Below, one piece after another: positions 12,424 to 25,500 of a stretch of 64,000 bases of DNA (position 1 is the stretch's first letter; every line of letters begins with the position of its first letter). The stretch is from the NCBI GenBank assembly GCA_012274445.1, contig JAAROD010000014.1, positions 923,001-987,000 on the forward strand, in the 5' to 3' direction. This DNA is from Sclerotiophoma versabilis. Its lineage: Eukaryota; Ascomycota; Dothideomycetes; Pleosporales; Didymellaceae. A program made the translations under genes and the position numbers. Under the pieces are notes generated by a model. That model saw only the letters and a list, made by a program, of their open reading frames with translations, did no database searches and had not been told where the DNA came from.

Positions 12424-15400
12424 ATGCCTAGCTGGCGCTCGAGGGAAAGCTATGAGTGAGTGATCTTCCGTCGTCCCGACTTTTTTTTCGTCTTCACCGC
12501 ACCTTTGCATCTCACGCTTCAGCTGCCCTCACGCTTCGCTCTGGTAAGAGATAGCTCCCTGTCCGGCATCCTCTTGCCCACGCCAGAGTTTCACATCCCT
12601 CCTGCTTCCCAACAATCCCATTGTTCGGCGTCTGCTTGCCCTCGCTCGACACACCGCCATTGTTTGCGGTGACATAACAGTGCACTGACCGCCACCCCAG
12701 TACGACTGCCAAAGAGCAGAAGCAGATCCTCGCCGATATAGAATCGGGATCCTCCAAGTTCGGTCGAAAGCTCCGTTCAGCTCGACCTCCCCAGGCACAC
12801 AGAAACCAGAGTGGCTTGAGCCAAAGGAGCTCACAGGACACGATAGCTGCTGCAACGGAGGGAGCAGAGCAGCAACAAGATCCAAGAGGACGCAAGTCGA
12901 CGAATTCAACTCGTCCCGGACTACCCAAGCGTACAAGCAGTATGCGTAGGGCCTACAACTACTTCTTTGGCAGTGCCGGCGCCGCACCGACTTCACCTAC
13001 TACCGCAGTCACCACAACCGAAGCACATGCACCAGCACCAAGCAAGTCCAGGCCTCCCACTGCCGACAATGGCATCGACACTCCGCCCGAGACGCCGAGA
13101 GACGCCCTCTCCGGCGCAGACGCAGGTAAGCAGCCTCTCATTCACCTCGCCCCGCCTGCCCAATAACCCATCGTGCCAGCCTCGGGTCCATTCTACCCGT
13201 TCTCACTTCACGCGGCCCCGCTACATGTCCCGGCCTCCTCGCTAATCCGCCGCGTTAACACAGGTGCTCAACCTCCCTCGCCCAACCCCAACGACTCGTA
13301 CGAAGTCCAGCTCGAGGCTTTGAAGAAGCAGCTCGCCCACGCTGAGGCTCAGCTTGACGAGGCACGGATTGTTGCGAACAAGCAGGACGAGCACGTCAAG
13401 ACCCTCGAAGACGACCACAAAGAGCGCGAGAGGAGCTTTGAAGAACGTGAGACCACACTGTTGCAAGACAAGAAGGATCTTGAGGAGCACATGGTCAGTG
13501 TCGTTGTGCAGCAAGTGCGCGAAGCTAAGACTAAGGAGCGTAACTCTGTGCGCGCAGAATGCGAGACCGAGTTCGACAGCAAGATGGCTACTGCCAAGGC
13601 TGAGCATGAGGCTCGCGTTGCTGAGCTACAGAGCGAGATTGATGGTCTGAAGAGCGAAATCGAGAAGCTCAAGAGCAACATTGCAGATCTCGAAAGCAAG
13701 AGCAGCGACGCGGCACCCCAGGCCGAGCTCGAATCTAAGGACAAGAAGATCCAAAGCCTTTCCGAAGAAAAGAGCACCGCTGAGCAATCGCTTGCTAAAG
13801 CAACTGCCGAGCTCGAGCAGCTTACAGCTGACAAGAAGAGTGCCGACGAGGCTCTCTCCAAGGTCAATGCTGAGCTTGAGCAGCTCCGTGCGGGTCAAGC
13901 CTCACTCATCCCCAGGACGGACCTCGATGCTAAGGACGAGACCATTGCCGCGCTCACTGCCGAGAAGGAAGCTAGCAGCAAGAATGTCGAGCAGCTCCAG
14001 GGTGAAGTCGACTCGTTGAAGAAGCAGATCGGAGAGCTTCAAGCCAACCACGCCGACGCCACCGAGAAGCTCAATGCTCAGGCCGAGGCCCACGACAAGC
14101 TCTCCCAGGAGCACGAGGCCCGCGGCCTGAAGCTTTCCGAGCTTGAATCGTCGAACGCGTCAGCATCTGAGGAGCATAGTGCCAAGGTGACTGAACTGGA
14201 AAAAGCGCTTGTCGATGCGAAGGAGGAGCTGTCCAAGCGTACTTCTGATCTCAAGTCGGCTAAGCAGGAGCTCGCAAACAAGTCGGAAGAAGCTGACAAG
14301 GCTAGCAAGGATGCTACCGCTGCCACAGATTCGAGCAAGACTGAGATTGAGGGTCTCAAGAAGCAGATTAGCGACTTGGAAGAGAAGCTGGCTGCTGCAG
14401 ACGCATCAAAGGGTGATGCTCATGAGCTTTCGACCAAGATCTCGAAGTTGGAGGGTGACCTGAAAGAGGCACAGAATGCCCTTGCTACCAAGACATCGGA
14501 ACTGGAGAGCCAGATTGCCACTCTCACTACCGAGAAGAACAGCGCTGTCGAAGCCGCCGAGAAGGCCAGGAGCAGCGTCGACACTCTGACTGCTCAGATT
14601 GCCGATCTGGAGAAGTCTCTAAAGGGTGCTCAGGACAGCCTTGCGGCTAAAGAAAAGGAGCTGTCGAGTGCTAAGGCCGACGCTTCCAAGGCATCTGAGA
14701 CTTCGGCTGCCCGTGTTGCCGAATTGGAAGATGCTCTTGCCAAGGCAAAGAGCGATGCTGACAGTGCTACCGGCTCCGCAGATGCTCGTGTCACCGAATT
14801 GGAGAGCACTCTCAAGAAAGCACAGAAGGATCTTGCTACTAAAGAGCAAGAACTTCAGAAAGCGCAGAGCGACGCATCGACAGTTACAGAGACTTCTTCC
14901 AAGAAAGTCTCCGAACTTGAGCAATCACTCAAAGCGGCCCAAGATAGCCTCGCGGCTAAGGAGAAGGAAGTGGAAAGTGCTCGTGCCGAGGCAGGCAACG
15001 CTACTGAAGTTTCGTCAGCGAAGATCGCCGATCTGGACAAGCTCTTCAAGGAAGCTCAGGACAAATTGTCCAAGAAGGAGTCGGAACTGAAATCAGCGCA
15101 GGAAGAGGTTGCCAAGAGCACCAAGAGCTCGTCATCGAAGATCAGTGAGCTTGAGAGCTCCTTGAAGACAGCGACGGATAACCTTGCTGCCAAAAAGGCA
15201 GAGGTGGAGGCTGCCAAGCAGGATGCACAGAAGGCTACCGAGTCGTCATCATCTCAGGTTCAAGAGCTGGAGAAGAAGCTGGCTTCTGCTGTTGCCGATC
15301 TGGAGAGCGAACAGTCGAAGAGCTCTGCCGCTCAGGCCGATGCTGATAAGCTGAAGAAGACAACCAGTGCCCAGATTGCAGAGCTTGAGAAGAGTCTGGC

Positions 15401-16997
15401 AGTTGCCAAGAAGGAGGCTGCCGATGCTACTGAGTCGGCCAAGGGTGAGGCTTCTGGCCTGCAGGGCAAGGTTTCCGAGTTGGAGTCTTCATTGAAGAGC
15501 AAGGCCGCCGAGCTCGCCAAGGCTATCGAAGCTGGTGACCACGCAAAGAGCGAGACGACCGAACTTTCCAACAAGGTTTCAACTCTTGAGAAGCAGCTCT
15601 CTGAAGCTCAACAGGCCGCAAAGTCTTCGAGCAGTGAAGCGTCAGAGAAGGTTGCTTCTCTGGAGAAGGAGCTGGCAAATGCTAAGCAACAGGCTGAACA
15701 GGTAGAGAGCCTCCGGGCTTCGCTCAAGAGCAAGGATGATGAGCTTTCAAAAGCACAAGAGGCAGCTAAGTCGTCCAGCAACAAGGCCGACGAACAGATT
15801 GCTTCTCTCCAGAAGGATCTTGCCGCCAAGGAAGAAGCCTTGAAGGAGGTCGAGAAGCTCAATAGCCGCATCGCCGAATTGGAAGCCGCTCAGAAAGCTA
15901 GCACAACCGCACAGGAAGAGAGCAAGGGCCAACTGGCAGCCGCGCAACAGGCTCAGGCTGATGCCCAGAAGGCACATGAAGCAGCAAAGTCTTCACTGTC
16001 GTCGACCCAGGAAAAGTTGGCTGCTCTCCAGAAGTCTAAGGACGACCTAGAGAATGAGCTAAAGTCAGCTAAGCAGGACGGATCGAAGGTTACTGAGCTG
16101 CAGAGCCAGCTCGACAAGGTTACTGCTGATCATAGTGCTGCGCTGAAAGAGGCGGCGTCTTCCCACGAGGCAACAAAGAAGGAGCTTGCCAGCGCCAAGA
16201 CGGCTCACGGCGATGCTGTCAAGAATGCCACAACTGCTCACGATGAGACAAAGGCCAGCCTCTCCTCTGCTCAGGAGGAGCTGAAGCTTGCGAAATTGGC
16301 GCAAGAGAAGGCCGAGAAGTCACTGGCAGAGGAGCACAGTGCTGCTACCGACAGCAAGGCCCGCGCTGACGCCCTGGCTAGCGAGATCGCAGAGCACAAG
16401 GCTGTTGCCGAAAAGGCAGCCTCCGAGAAGGCTACATTCGAAGAGCAGATTAAGGCAAACAATGCAAAGGTCACTCAACTGGAGTCCAGTATCGAGGCTG
16501 TCACCAAGGAGAAGGCTGAAAAGGATGCCAAGGTTTCGGAACTCCAGACCCAGCTTGCTGAATCGCAAAAGGCTGCCGAATCAGCGAAGGCTATCGAAGA
16601 GCTCAAGAAGGAGTCGGACAACAAGCTTATCGAAGCTACCAAGGCCCTCGAACTCTCGCAAAAACAGACAAAGGAGGCCGAAGAGAAAGCAGCAGCTAGC
16701 ACCAAGGCTGTCGATGAGGCCGTTGCTAGTCGCAAGGCTCAAGAAGAGAAGTCGGCCAAAATTGAGGCTGAGCTTGCTACCTTGAAGGCTTCCAGCGATG
16801 CTAGCACGACCGAGCAAGCCACTCTGAAAAAGGAGCTCGAAGACTCGAAGAAGCGTGAGGAGTCTCTCAAGACCCTCAACAAGTCGGTCATGGAGAAGAT
16901 CAAAGAGAAGGACGCCAAGATCAAGGAGCTGACCGCCTCTGCGGCAGATAAGCCGAAGGAGAACGGTGTCAAGGCTGAGGCTGTTGCTGAGGCTTAG
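12424..16997 (+). CDS. Giant coiled-coil protein with 39-residue repeats
   Basis: Exons 12424-12455, 12701-13125 and 13264-16997 give 1396 residues with matching phases. The first exon encodes MPSWRSRESY. The N-terminal ~185 residues are Ser/Pro/Thr-rich and basic, including 'RRAYNYFFGS'. From about residue 190 to the end the chain is a heptad-patterned coiled coil very rich in Lys, Ala, Glu and Ser. I see no transmembrane segment, motor or enzyme domain. Fungal homologues are often labelled 'M protein repeat protein', a description rather than a function. It could be a tether or scaffold (Uso1-like proteins have similar composition), but that is a guess. It lies convergent with the kinase gene at 17.6 kb. 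Confidence 0.85.
14607..15383 (+). repeat. Tandem 39-residue (117 bp) coding repeats
   Basis: Six 117 bp units start at 14607, 14799, 14916, 15033, 15150 and 15267, with one shortened 75 bp unit at 14724. Each encodes L-[ED]-x-x-[LF]-x-x-A, then a Lys/Glu-rich helix and a Ser/Thr/Ala-rich turn, ending [VI]-x-[ED] before the next L. The register is exact across units. Confidence 0.85.
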
Positions 16998-17660
16998 ATG
17001 CTTGTCCCCTGACGCATCCCTGCGTCCTGTTGACGATGGGTCGAGATTGTACAGATTGCTGTTTTGTTTTCGCGCTGTGTGGCATTATACCCCGTCCGGT
17101 TTCCGTCGTTGCGTGAGTGAGCGTAAGATCGTGCTGGTCGGATGTTTTGGATGGCAGACTGGCGTTGTGTCGTCAGTCTTGTTTTGTTACATTGGGATTG
17201 CTTTAGATGAGTTTTCTGGTTTTGTTCATGATGAGACGGCATATCTGCATGATTGCATGATGATGAAATGAGAGTGTGGATAATGAATTCATTGGTATAT
17301 ACACCCATGTCTATATCCTTTGTTATGATCTATGGTGACGGTGACCGCTATGGAGAAGCGATAACTGACGGCCATACCGTCTCAGAATGGTAAGGGCGTG
17401 GATTCAGCTGATCCATGTGATCCGAAGAGGAGAGGTTTAGTATGGGACAATTATACCCTACCAAAAGCCCACTGATAGAGGACATCGATTGCTCATCGAA
17501 CATACACATTAACATCCGAGATATATATTTTGCTCCTTACATCAGGCTTTATAGATGGTAACCCCTCGTAGCGGTTTGTACCGTGTAATGAGACAGCGAG
17601 ATAAACAGCATATGAGTCGATATCATCTTTTTGCGTAGTCTATTGGCCAGAAGTTGTTCT
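16998..17660. other. Convergent intergenic region
   Basis: 663 bp between two convergent stops. It is T-rich and has no supported gene, consistent with two 3' UTRs plus spacer. Confidence 0.5.
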
Positions 17661-20600
17661 CTAAGGTTCTGCCGCTTTCCCTTTGGCTTTGCGTCGCGCC
17701 TTGCGATTGAGTTGCTTCCCTCCGTGGGGTTTACCAGATCTCGTTGTTGGTGGAGATGATATCTCCGTTTTCGATGTTTCTGCTTGCACTTCCATCTCAA
17801 GAACAGCGACAGATGTTGGGCGCATAGAAAAAGACCAGGGTTTGCGGTCGACGGCGTATTCTTTGTCCATACGACACCGGTTGAGCATCCGGCGGAGAGT
17901 CTTCCAGACTGCGTCGCAGCTCTGGCGTTGTCCGGAGTCTATAACGAGCATGTCGAATTGAATCAAGTTTAGGAACTCATGGATGTATTCCGTGCAGTCT
18001 GGGTGCCGATGCAGCTCATCAACGAACTTGTTGATTTGGTTAGTATAGGTATGCGTCTCAAGGATGGGAAAGTTTCTTACTCGTATAACCCCGTTCTTAA
18101 CCATGACCTCGAGAACATGGTCCTTGTCCGGATTTCTTACCACTTGAAAGAATGTGTCGGTCAACATCTGATTTTCGAAAAGATCAGGCGACATTCTGGA
18201 TTCGACAAACTTCATTTGCAGCTCATCGCCTCCCAATACCCAGGTGATAAACTCCAAAAACACACAACCCAAACACCATATGTCATAAGTCTGACGTATT
18301 AGTGGTGGCTCGTGTCGTGGGCGATGGTCACATTCTGGGGGTCTGTAAGTAAGAGTGGTCGCAACATCCCGTGGTTTTGTCCTGCTTCGGTGGGAATTGA
18401 ATTCTGTTTGCCCAAAGTCCGCGAGCTTCAGCGTGCCTTTCAAAACGCCTGGCTCTCGCTCCACACCATCAAACCAGAGGATGTTGGCAGGATTGATGTC
18501 ACCATGGCGACCGTACAGTTTTCTGGGTGTGCTATCGTTTTCGTCAATGGATTCGCGGGAATGAAACCGAGTTTCTTTGGATGATTCTGAGGTGACTCTT
18601 TTGGAGCCCAAGACAGCTGTCACAGTCAGCACCAGTCATTCAGCTTGTAAGCGGAGCATCTGTTTGCTACGTCAGATGTCGACTTACCAGCTTCGTATGA
18701 TCGCTCATCGAACGTCAGATGCTTATGTAGCCGTAGGAGTCCACTTGTCAGGCCCTCACATTGTGTGGCTACCCATAATACGTCGTTGTACATGAGTTTC
18801 GGCTGACGCTCTATATCGGCCCAGTACGCGAACAGATCTCCCTGGGCTCGGTAGAAGATCAAATGAAGCTTCTGGAACTGCTCGTATGTCGCGAGCAGAG
18901 ATATGATATGATTGTGACCTCGGTCGCCGCTAAAAATCTTTAGAGCCGAGATTTCGTTTTTCAACACATGGCGATCTTCAGCATGTAACTGCTGCTTGAT
19001 GGCAAACCCTCCAAGCGAAAGTGTCTCATCCTGAAAATTATGATGCTCAGGGTGAATCTTGACCATAAAGACTTTTGAATACCCGCCCGTCTTTTCAGCA
19101 GGGGTATCCTTTTCCCCTTCGGTCAAAACAAAAGGGAGTATGTGCTGATCGTGCAGAATATAATGAAGGACGTTTCCGTGCTTTCCTTGCGAGAAGAAGG
19201 GTGCCAACAATTTCCATTGATATTCCTGGAAGGTTCGAAGTTCAATAGGTGACCAGCGTGGATCCTCGAAGCATTGTAGTCGAATGTTGGAGGCGACACC
19301 GTCTACATTACGGCGACACATTCCAAAGGCTGATCTTGGTTGTAATGGTACCAAAGGGAGATCAAGATCACTCACATCTTCTTCGAGGAAGCCCATAATC
19401 GAGGAAGTCTTTCCGACCAGAACGAGTAGTGCGAAGATTTTACGAAATGTTTTAATCTTCATCTTCCCGTGAACTGATACTTGTGTTTCCGAGCATATAA
19501 CCTGGACCTGTCTTCCTACCTCGTCCGAAGTTGTGTAATGACCAAATACTCTGGTGAGTTCTTGAGTGACTGAAACAGTGTTAATCAGATGGTGTAGTGC
19601 GCTTAGAGGTAGAAAGTCTTGGTCTTGCCCGTGGTGGTTACGCGTTTGCTGAAACGATGCAATGATCTTGGCTTGCAACTCATAGCGAGAGTCGTAGGCA
19701 TGATAGCGAAGATCGGGAGGGGACAGTGAAATAGTTTCAGAATTTTCTGAGGGTTCAGATTCGGATGCGCCAGAATTGGGAGGTTTAGATGTTGCAAGTG
19801 CTACGGCTGCATCCACTGGCGGACTCCTGAACTGCCGTGACGCGGCCGAGGCGGCCGAGGCGGCTGAGGCTGATGAAGCGTAATCAGCTAATGGCGGATC
19901 CTGTCGGTTCTGTTAACATTCCAATACTCTCTTCTTTGAGCAAATATATTTACCTGTTTATTTTCTCTGTTTCGCGCGTAAACTTCAGAGCTACTCTGAA
20001 CTTGTCGGGCTTGTGTAGCGATTTCCCCTGACTGACCTACTGCATCATCTTTCCTCTGTAACCCTCTTTCTAGCTCAACAAAGTTTGTTGAGAGACATTT
20101 ACCCGGAAGAATCTCCTTATAAACAAGTCCCCAGTCAACCGGGGTGCTCAGTATTGCCTCATCGTCTTCAAACCTAATCATGGTCGAGTCAACGGTGCCA
20201 TCCCCAGATATTGTAACTTCATTGATCTCACAAATACCATCCCCTATAACGATAGTCTCAGGTATATCCGCAAAGATCGTCTCATCATCTTTGGTCTTTC
20301 GTATCGACCCATCTGGAGTCTCGGTGACTTGATCTGCGTTTTTATTCGAAGACAGATTTTTGCTGCTGTCACTCCCACCTCCAAGACGCTCATACGGCAG
20401 TGAGAGCAGCGCTAGTGACTTAAGATGTTGTCCAACATGCTCCCAGAGAAGTTTATATGGCTTTTCAGAAATGCGTTTTACAACTTCTTCAGGCACGCAG
20501 GCACATAAAGGACAGACAAAGGGGTCCCTGGTTGCGATCCGTTTGTTCCGTCTCATTTTGCCCTGGATTCGAGAGTTAGTGAGCTTCAAATCGGCGTGTT

Positions 20601-21955
20601 GCTTGACCAAATGAGCTTCCAGAGACTTTGGATCATCATATTCAGCATGATCAACTTCGCAATACCACTTCTCTGTATGTATTGTTTCAGCCCAACGCAC
20701 CGTGTGGTGGCTCTGCATGTGAGACTCCCATTGATCGGAATTTTTGAAGAATCGCAGTGGCTCTCTACATTGTTCAGAGAGGCAGAGAAAAGGCTCGAGA
20801 TCCTGATCGACGTGTACGCTAGGTGACATAAGTTTAGCACAGATGTCACCAATCGGAATCCATTCACATACCACCAATGAATCTGCTTCATCTCAGAAAA
20901 CTTCTTGGGCACCCCGCAAATTGGACAAGTTGCCTGGCTAGGTATGGCTGGGTACGACGAATGGTCGTGTGAAGCCTCTGCAACTATTGACCCCGTACTT
21001 GCGACTGATCCAGAAGGTTTCTTCATGCGCCGGGCTATGTTACTCTTAGTCGATGGCGACGGGTCAGTTGGAATGGTATCGAGCGCATGTAGAAGTTTTC
21101 GGGAGCTAGAAAACGCCTGGTTTTCAGGGGCAGATATACTATCGGGATCGTCTGGTGGCACATAGTCTTCATCTAGAGGGTCGCCATGAGTAGGTACATT
21201 GTCCCGATGGTGAGCAAGTTTCTTGTTATGCGTAAACAGATAATCCATGGATAGCTCGCGCTGAAACATAGAGTGTGAGAGCTGCTTTAGTAAAGTCTGC
21301 GGCATGTCTGGATATTTTCTGCGAAGGAATGCTTCTCGGATTGACCTAGAGGTCGACCTGTCGTCTTCCACTGGAAATTGGAGAATGCGTCGACTCGAGC
21401 GCCGAAGGATAGCAGCGACGCGGAAAAGTTGACTCAAAGTCTCTTCGATGACTGGAAATCCAACATAATCATCTGCTGTTGGTTCAAAAATGGGGTTTAC
21501 TTCAGGTGAGCTGGTAGCTGTATTTTCTGCAACAGTGGCCTTTGCTATTTGCCGTTAGAACACATTTTTCGATTCTTGATTCAATGCCATAAGGAAAACA
21601 TACCCCATTGTAGGTTCTGTTGTATTAGAGAGAGAAGATCAACTATCATCTCTCTTATAGTGTCGTGAGCTGCCAATCGAGCATCGAGACATGCTTTCGG
21701 TGCAGCAAACGCACCTACGTAGGCGGCCCATCTATTGAATTGACCACGCAGCTCCACCAATCTCTGGTTGAGGTCGCTCGATCTCGGTGTCGTGCTGATA
21801 AAACTGTCAAGGATGCCTGAACATGCCCGAGATGCTTCATAAATTGGTTCTGTGGTGTCTGGGAAATTCGAATCAATATGGTTATGGCTAACAGTAGTCA
21901 TGACTGGCGTTGAAACTGCGAGCTTACCAGAAGTAGGATTTGATACCGCTGTCAT
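17661..21955 (-). CDS. Zinc-finger / protein-kinase fusion, immune-type
   Basis: Five exons read in one phase: 21955-21604, 21544-20872, 20818-19954, 19909-18688 and 18616-17661; introns are 44-72 bp and the product 1355 residues. Residues 1 to ~230 form the helical N-terminal region common in fungal STAND- and HET-associated proteins. A Cys/His block follows (about 325-470) with several C2H2-like fingers (CPICG; FLCLSEQC..HMQSHH; FVCPLC..HVGQH). After an Ala/Ser linker and a second helical region comes a kinase: G-loop GGYSKVFMV, FAIK lysine, HGDINPANILW, LADFG and YDIWCLGCVFLEF. The usual catalytic-loop lysine is asparagine here. The C terminus is basic (RKARRKAKGK). Such proteins are thought to act in non-self recognition or stress signalling; this is inferred. 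It is divergent from the subtilisin gene. Confidence 0.8.
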
Positions 21956-22525
21956 GGTTGGAATGCTAAGGGATAGAGATAATCTTGAAACTGACAAGGT
22001 GCATTAGTCTTGAGTTGCAGCATGCGCATCGCCATCACGGAGGAGTTGGATGACTCGTAACCAACGAACTTAACATGAGATGTTGTAGTTACCAAAGAGT
22101 GTTGGAGAATCTGATAACAGCAATATGGACGTACATAAAATAGGGTCCCAGGATTCGGTTACATCCAGTGCGACATGGGACGTAACAAGGGTCGGACTTT
22201 CCTAAAGAGGTATTGTGTTGGGCTGGTGCGGGGTTGGAACAAAAGCAGCTTGTAATATGATGCATCTTCGAGATCTCATCTGGAAGTGAACATGTCTGAG
22301 CAGCGATACTGCAAGGACTGGAGACTACAGAAGACGATGGCGTTGACGTTGTCACGCAGGCTCAGCTCACCGAACATGCATGCAGGTGTGACCCCGCCTT
22401 TTGCCGCCACTCGGCTTCGTGAAGACGACCGCTCGCTACATAGATCATGACAACGCTGCAATCGATTTCGGGGACAGGAACCGCCTGTAACAATATCCCT
22501 ATGTATTCACTCGTCGACGACGATA
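21956..22525. promoter_or_regulatory. Divergent promoter between kinase and protease genes
   Basis: 570 bp separate the start of the zinc-finger kinase (minus) from that of the subtilisin fusion (plus). No other gene is seen. Co-regulation of the two is possible but not shown. Confidence 0.4.
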
Positions 22526-25500
22526 ATGCAGTTGGACCAGAAGACGGTGGAGTTATTCCTAGCCGTTAGACCGGCATTCATCGCATCGCTGCCTCGTACT
22601 CCGCCAGGGCAAGATGTTTCCAACACAGGAACAACTACTCAACACCGAGCTGCTCTTGAGGTCCGTGGCGCAATCATACACCTGCGAACTCAAGTTCAGC
22701 TGCTGTTCGAAACTTTTCCGGAGCCTCGCGCACGATACAATTTATCGGACACAAACCATGCAAAAGCAAGTCAGGCCTTCGATGACCTTTTATTCGCTCT
22801 AGGTGAATTACTTGATGATGCATGGGACAGTACAAGCTGTCCGAGCTCGGTTCGTGCGGTCCTGCCTCTGTTTTCTTGAGTCTGCGCTAAGAGACATAGG
22901 GATTTCAAAAGCTGGTACGCTTGAAGGAGCAACTAGTCGTGAACAACGCGACCACTGTCGTGTCCGAACCCACCGAACCACGAATCCATGTACGATATTT
23001 CCGACCGAACAAGGGGCCCGAGGCTGTCCAATATCGTTATCATACAAGGACAACGAAGTACTTCAACGACATAATGATACAAATCTTTGCTTCGGAGCAA
23101 GCTGAATATTCAGTGTCTATGGGGGACGACTTCCATGACAGATCTACCGAAGATTCAGATGAGGACGACCAACTACGAGAGCTGTTAGCTTATAAGAACC
23201 GGGCTATCATGACAAATACGATGATGAACGTCATATTGGAAAGACACAACGAGTGTAACGGGCATCCGACGTACATCAACATCAGCAGAGATGTGGAGGA
23301 TTGCGCAGAAACTAGCATTGAGACAGTCATGACACATTGTAACGAAAGGGTCCAGAGACGATGGTACCATATACACTGGATCAGCAATCATGCCTGGGAC
23401 AGCTCAAGAGCTTTACCCGAGCCATTGTGTGATAAGCTACGGCAGCCCAGACGTAGCAGACTGATCTATTTCGAAGTCGCTCCTGATGGTAGCTGGCAGG
23501 AGTCCAAAAACGACAGAAGAATTTCAAATCCAGGACGCCAAGTGAGACCACCAGAGCTCTACCTTGCGGATTTACTACAATGCTCTGGGGAGCTCACGCC
23601 TATAGGAACTAAACTGAGAGCAAGCAAAAAGTATCGGTTCGGCCTTGGTTCACGTATAGCAAGGTCAATGTTGTGTCTTGTTGGTAGTTCCTTGACGCGA
23701 AGCCGTTGGAAAGCCAATAATCTACTGGTCGCATTGGACACAGACGCCGCTAAAAACGATGCCCCTGTCGAAGTATACATGAATGATGTCTCGGATCTCC
23801 AAATGGTAGAAGATCGAAGGCACATGGTCCTCGATCTCGGAGTGCTGTTGTGGGAGCTTTTTCTCATGCGCCGGATGGTAGTTCGCGCAGAGGATGAGGA
23901 CGACGACGAAGACATCACAATATTTAACGCACTGAACCGTGAGCACGGCGATCGGGAGGATGCGGATCTGTTGGAACCAGCGCAACTCGACGTGATCGAG
24001 AATTGTTTGAACATGTACGCACAAGTCGGAGAGTTGGAAGACGAGAAGTTGCGCGCCGAACTCTACATTAAGATTGTGAAGCCACTTGGACGATATACCC
24101 AACCTTTACGCAATACACCCGGTTTCAAAACCAAAACACTACCGCGTGGTTCAAGCAGAAAGCAAGCGCCTCTCACTCGGATAGCAGAGGAAGACTCACA
24201 TTCAAATTCGATAGCCATCAAGGCCCCCATCGACAATTTATCAAAAAATGTGGAACAGGACTCTCAATCCCATGATTTGGTGAAGACTGGCCTTGCTGTG
24301 GTCGGACAAATATCACAGCGTGACGGAGAGTCACTTCTCAAAAGGCCCTTTACCGGGGATGGTTGTGGAACTCAAAAAGAGAACGATGATCCCTCAAACG
24401 AAAAAACACACTTAACGCATGTTGTTGAGAACCTGGTCGATTGGTCTCGTACAGTCACATCTTATAGCTCGAGAAGTCACGTTCTTGACTCTACCAGGCT
24501 CTTCGCTGTCGATAGCCGAGATTCTATCACTTCTAGGTAAGCCCAATACCCATCACCATCTCCTCAGTTATACCAGTCACAATACTAACATGCGTTAGGG
24601 AACGCAGGGGTACTAAAGAGTGGCTCGATAGCTTTATGAGCCTGAGAAAAGACCTCAAGATTGGCCGTGATCGTGAGCCGCAATTGAAAATTGCTATTCT
24701 GGATTCTGGCATCGATATGAACCACGAGGAAGTCAAGGACGAATATGAAGATGGTAGAATAAAAGATTACCAAGTTTTTGTGGAAAACAGCGATACCCAG
24801 GATCACTGCGGCCATGGTACACACATTGCAGGCATCGTCTTGGAATTGGCAAACAACGCCCATGTTTACATTGCCAAAATAACCGATGCAGTTGAGGATG
24901 AGGACAAGAATGCAGTGCGGAAAAGCATAGTACAGGTACTTATGCACCAGGGCACCAACGTATATAAATGTGGCTTCTGATTTAGAACAGGCACTTCGGC
25001 ACGCAAGAAACGAGTGGAAGGTGGATATGATCTCGATGTCTTTTGGCTATAGTAAGCCTGGGGCCCCAGACGAGGTGGGAGCGGAGATTGAGGAATGTCT
25101 TCGCCAGAAGATTGTCGTTTTCGCATCAGCATCTAACGATGGCGGCAACAAACCTCGGACATATCCCGGCAACTACGAACATGTCATGTGTATCCATTCA
25201 TCTACTTCAACCGGCAATTCCTCATCTTTTAGCCCCAGTCCCGAGGATGGGAAGAACAACTTCACCGTCGTTGGCGAATGTATACGATCATGGTGGCCTA
25301 CAAACGTCACATGTAGAGCGGATGAGACGGACATAGGTACAAAATGTCTGTCTGGGACTTCGTTTGCGACACCAGTCGCAGTATCGATCGCCGCGTTCAT
25401 GGTTGGCTACATCCGTCGGCATCTCTCACAGTACACATGGAGAATTGCGCCCATGAGTCCAGATGGAATTCAGAAGATCTTTCAGCAAATGTCACGAAGA

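Noticed and set aside
20586..21437. Stand-alone 283-residue protein
   Set aside because: The frame starts at TTG inside an open exon, and its end reads through a consensus intron; it is exon 2 of the kinase fusion.
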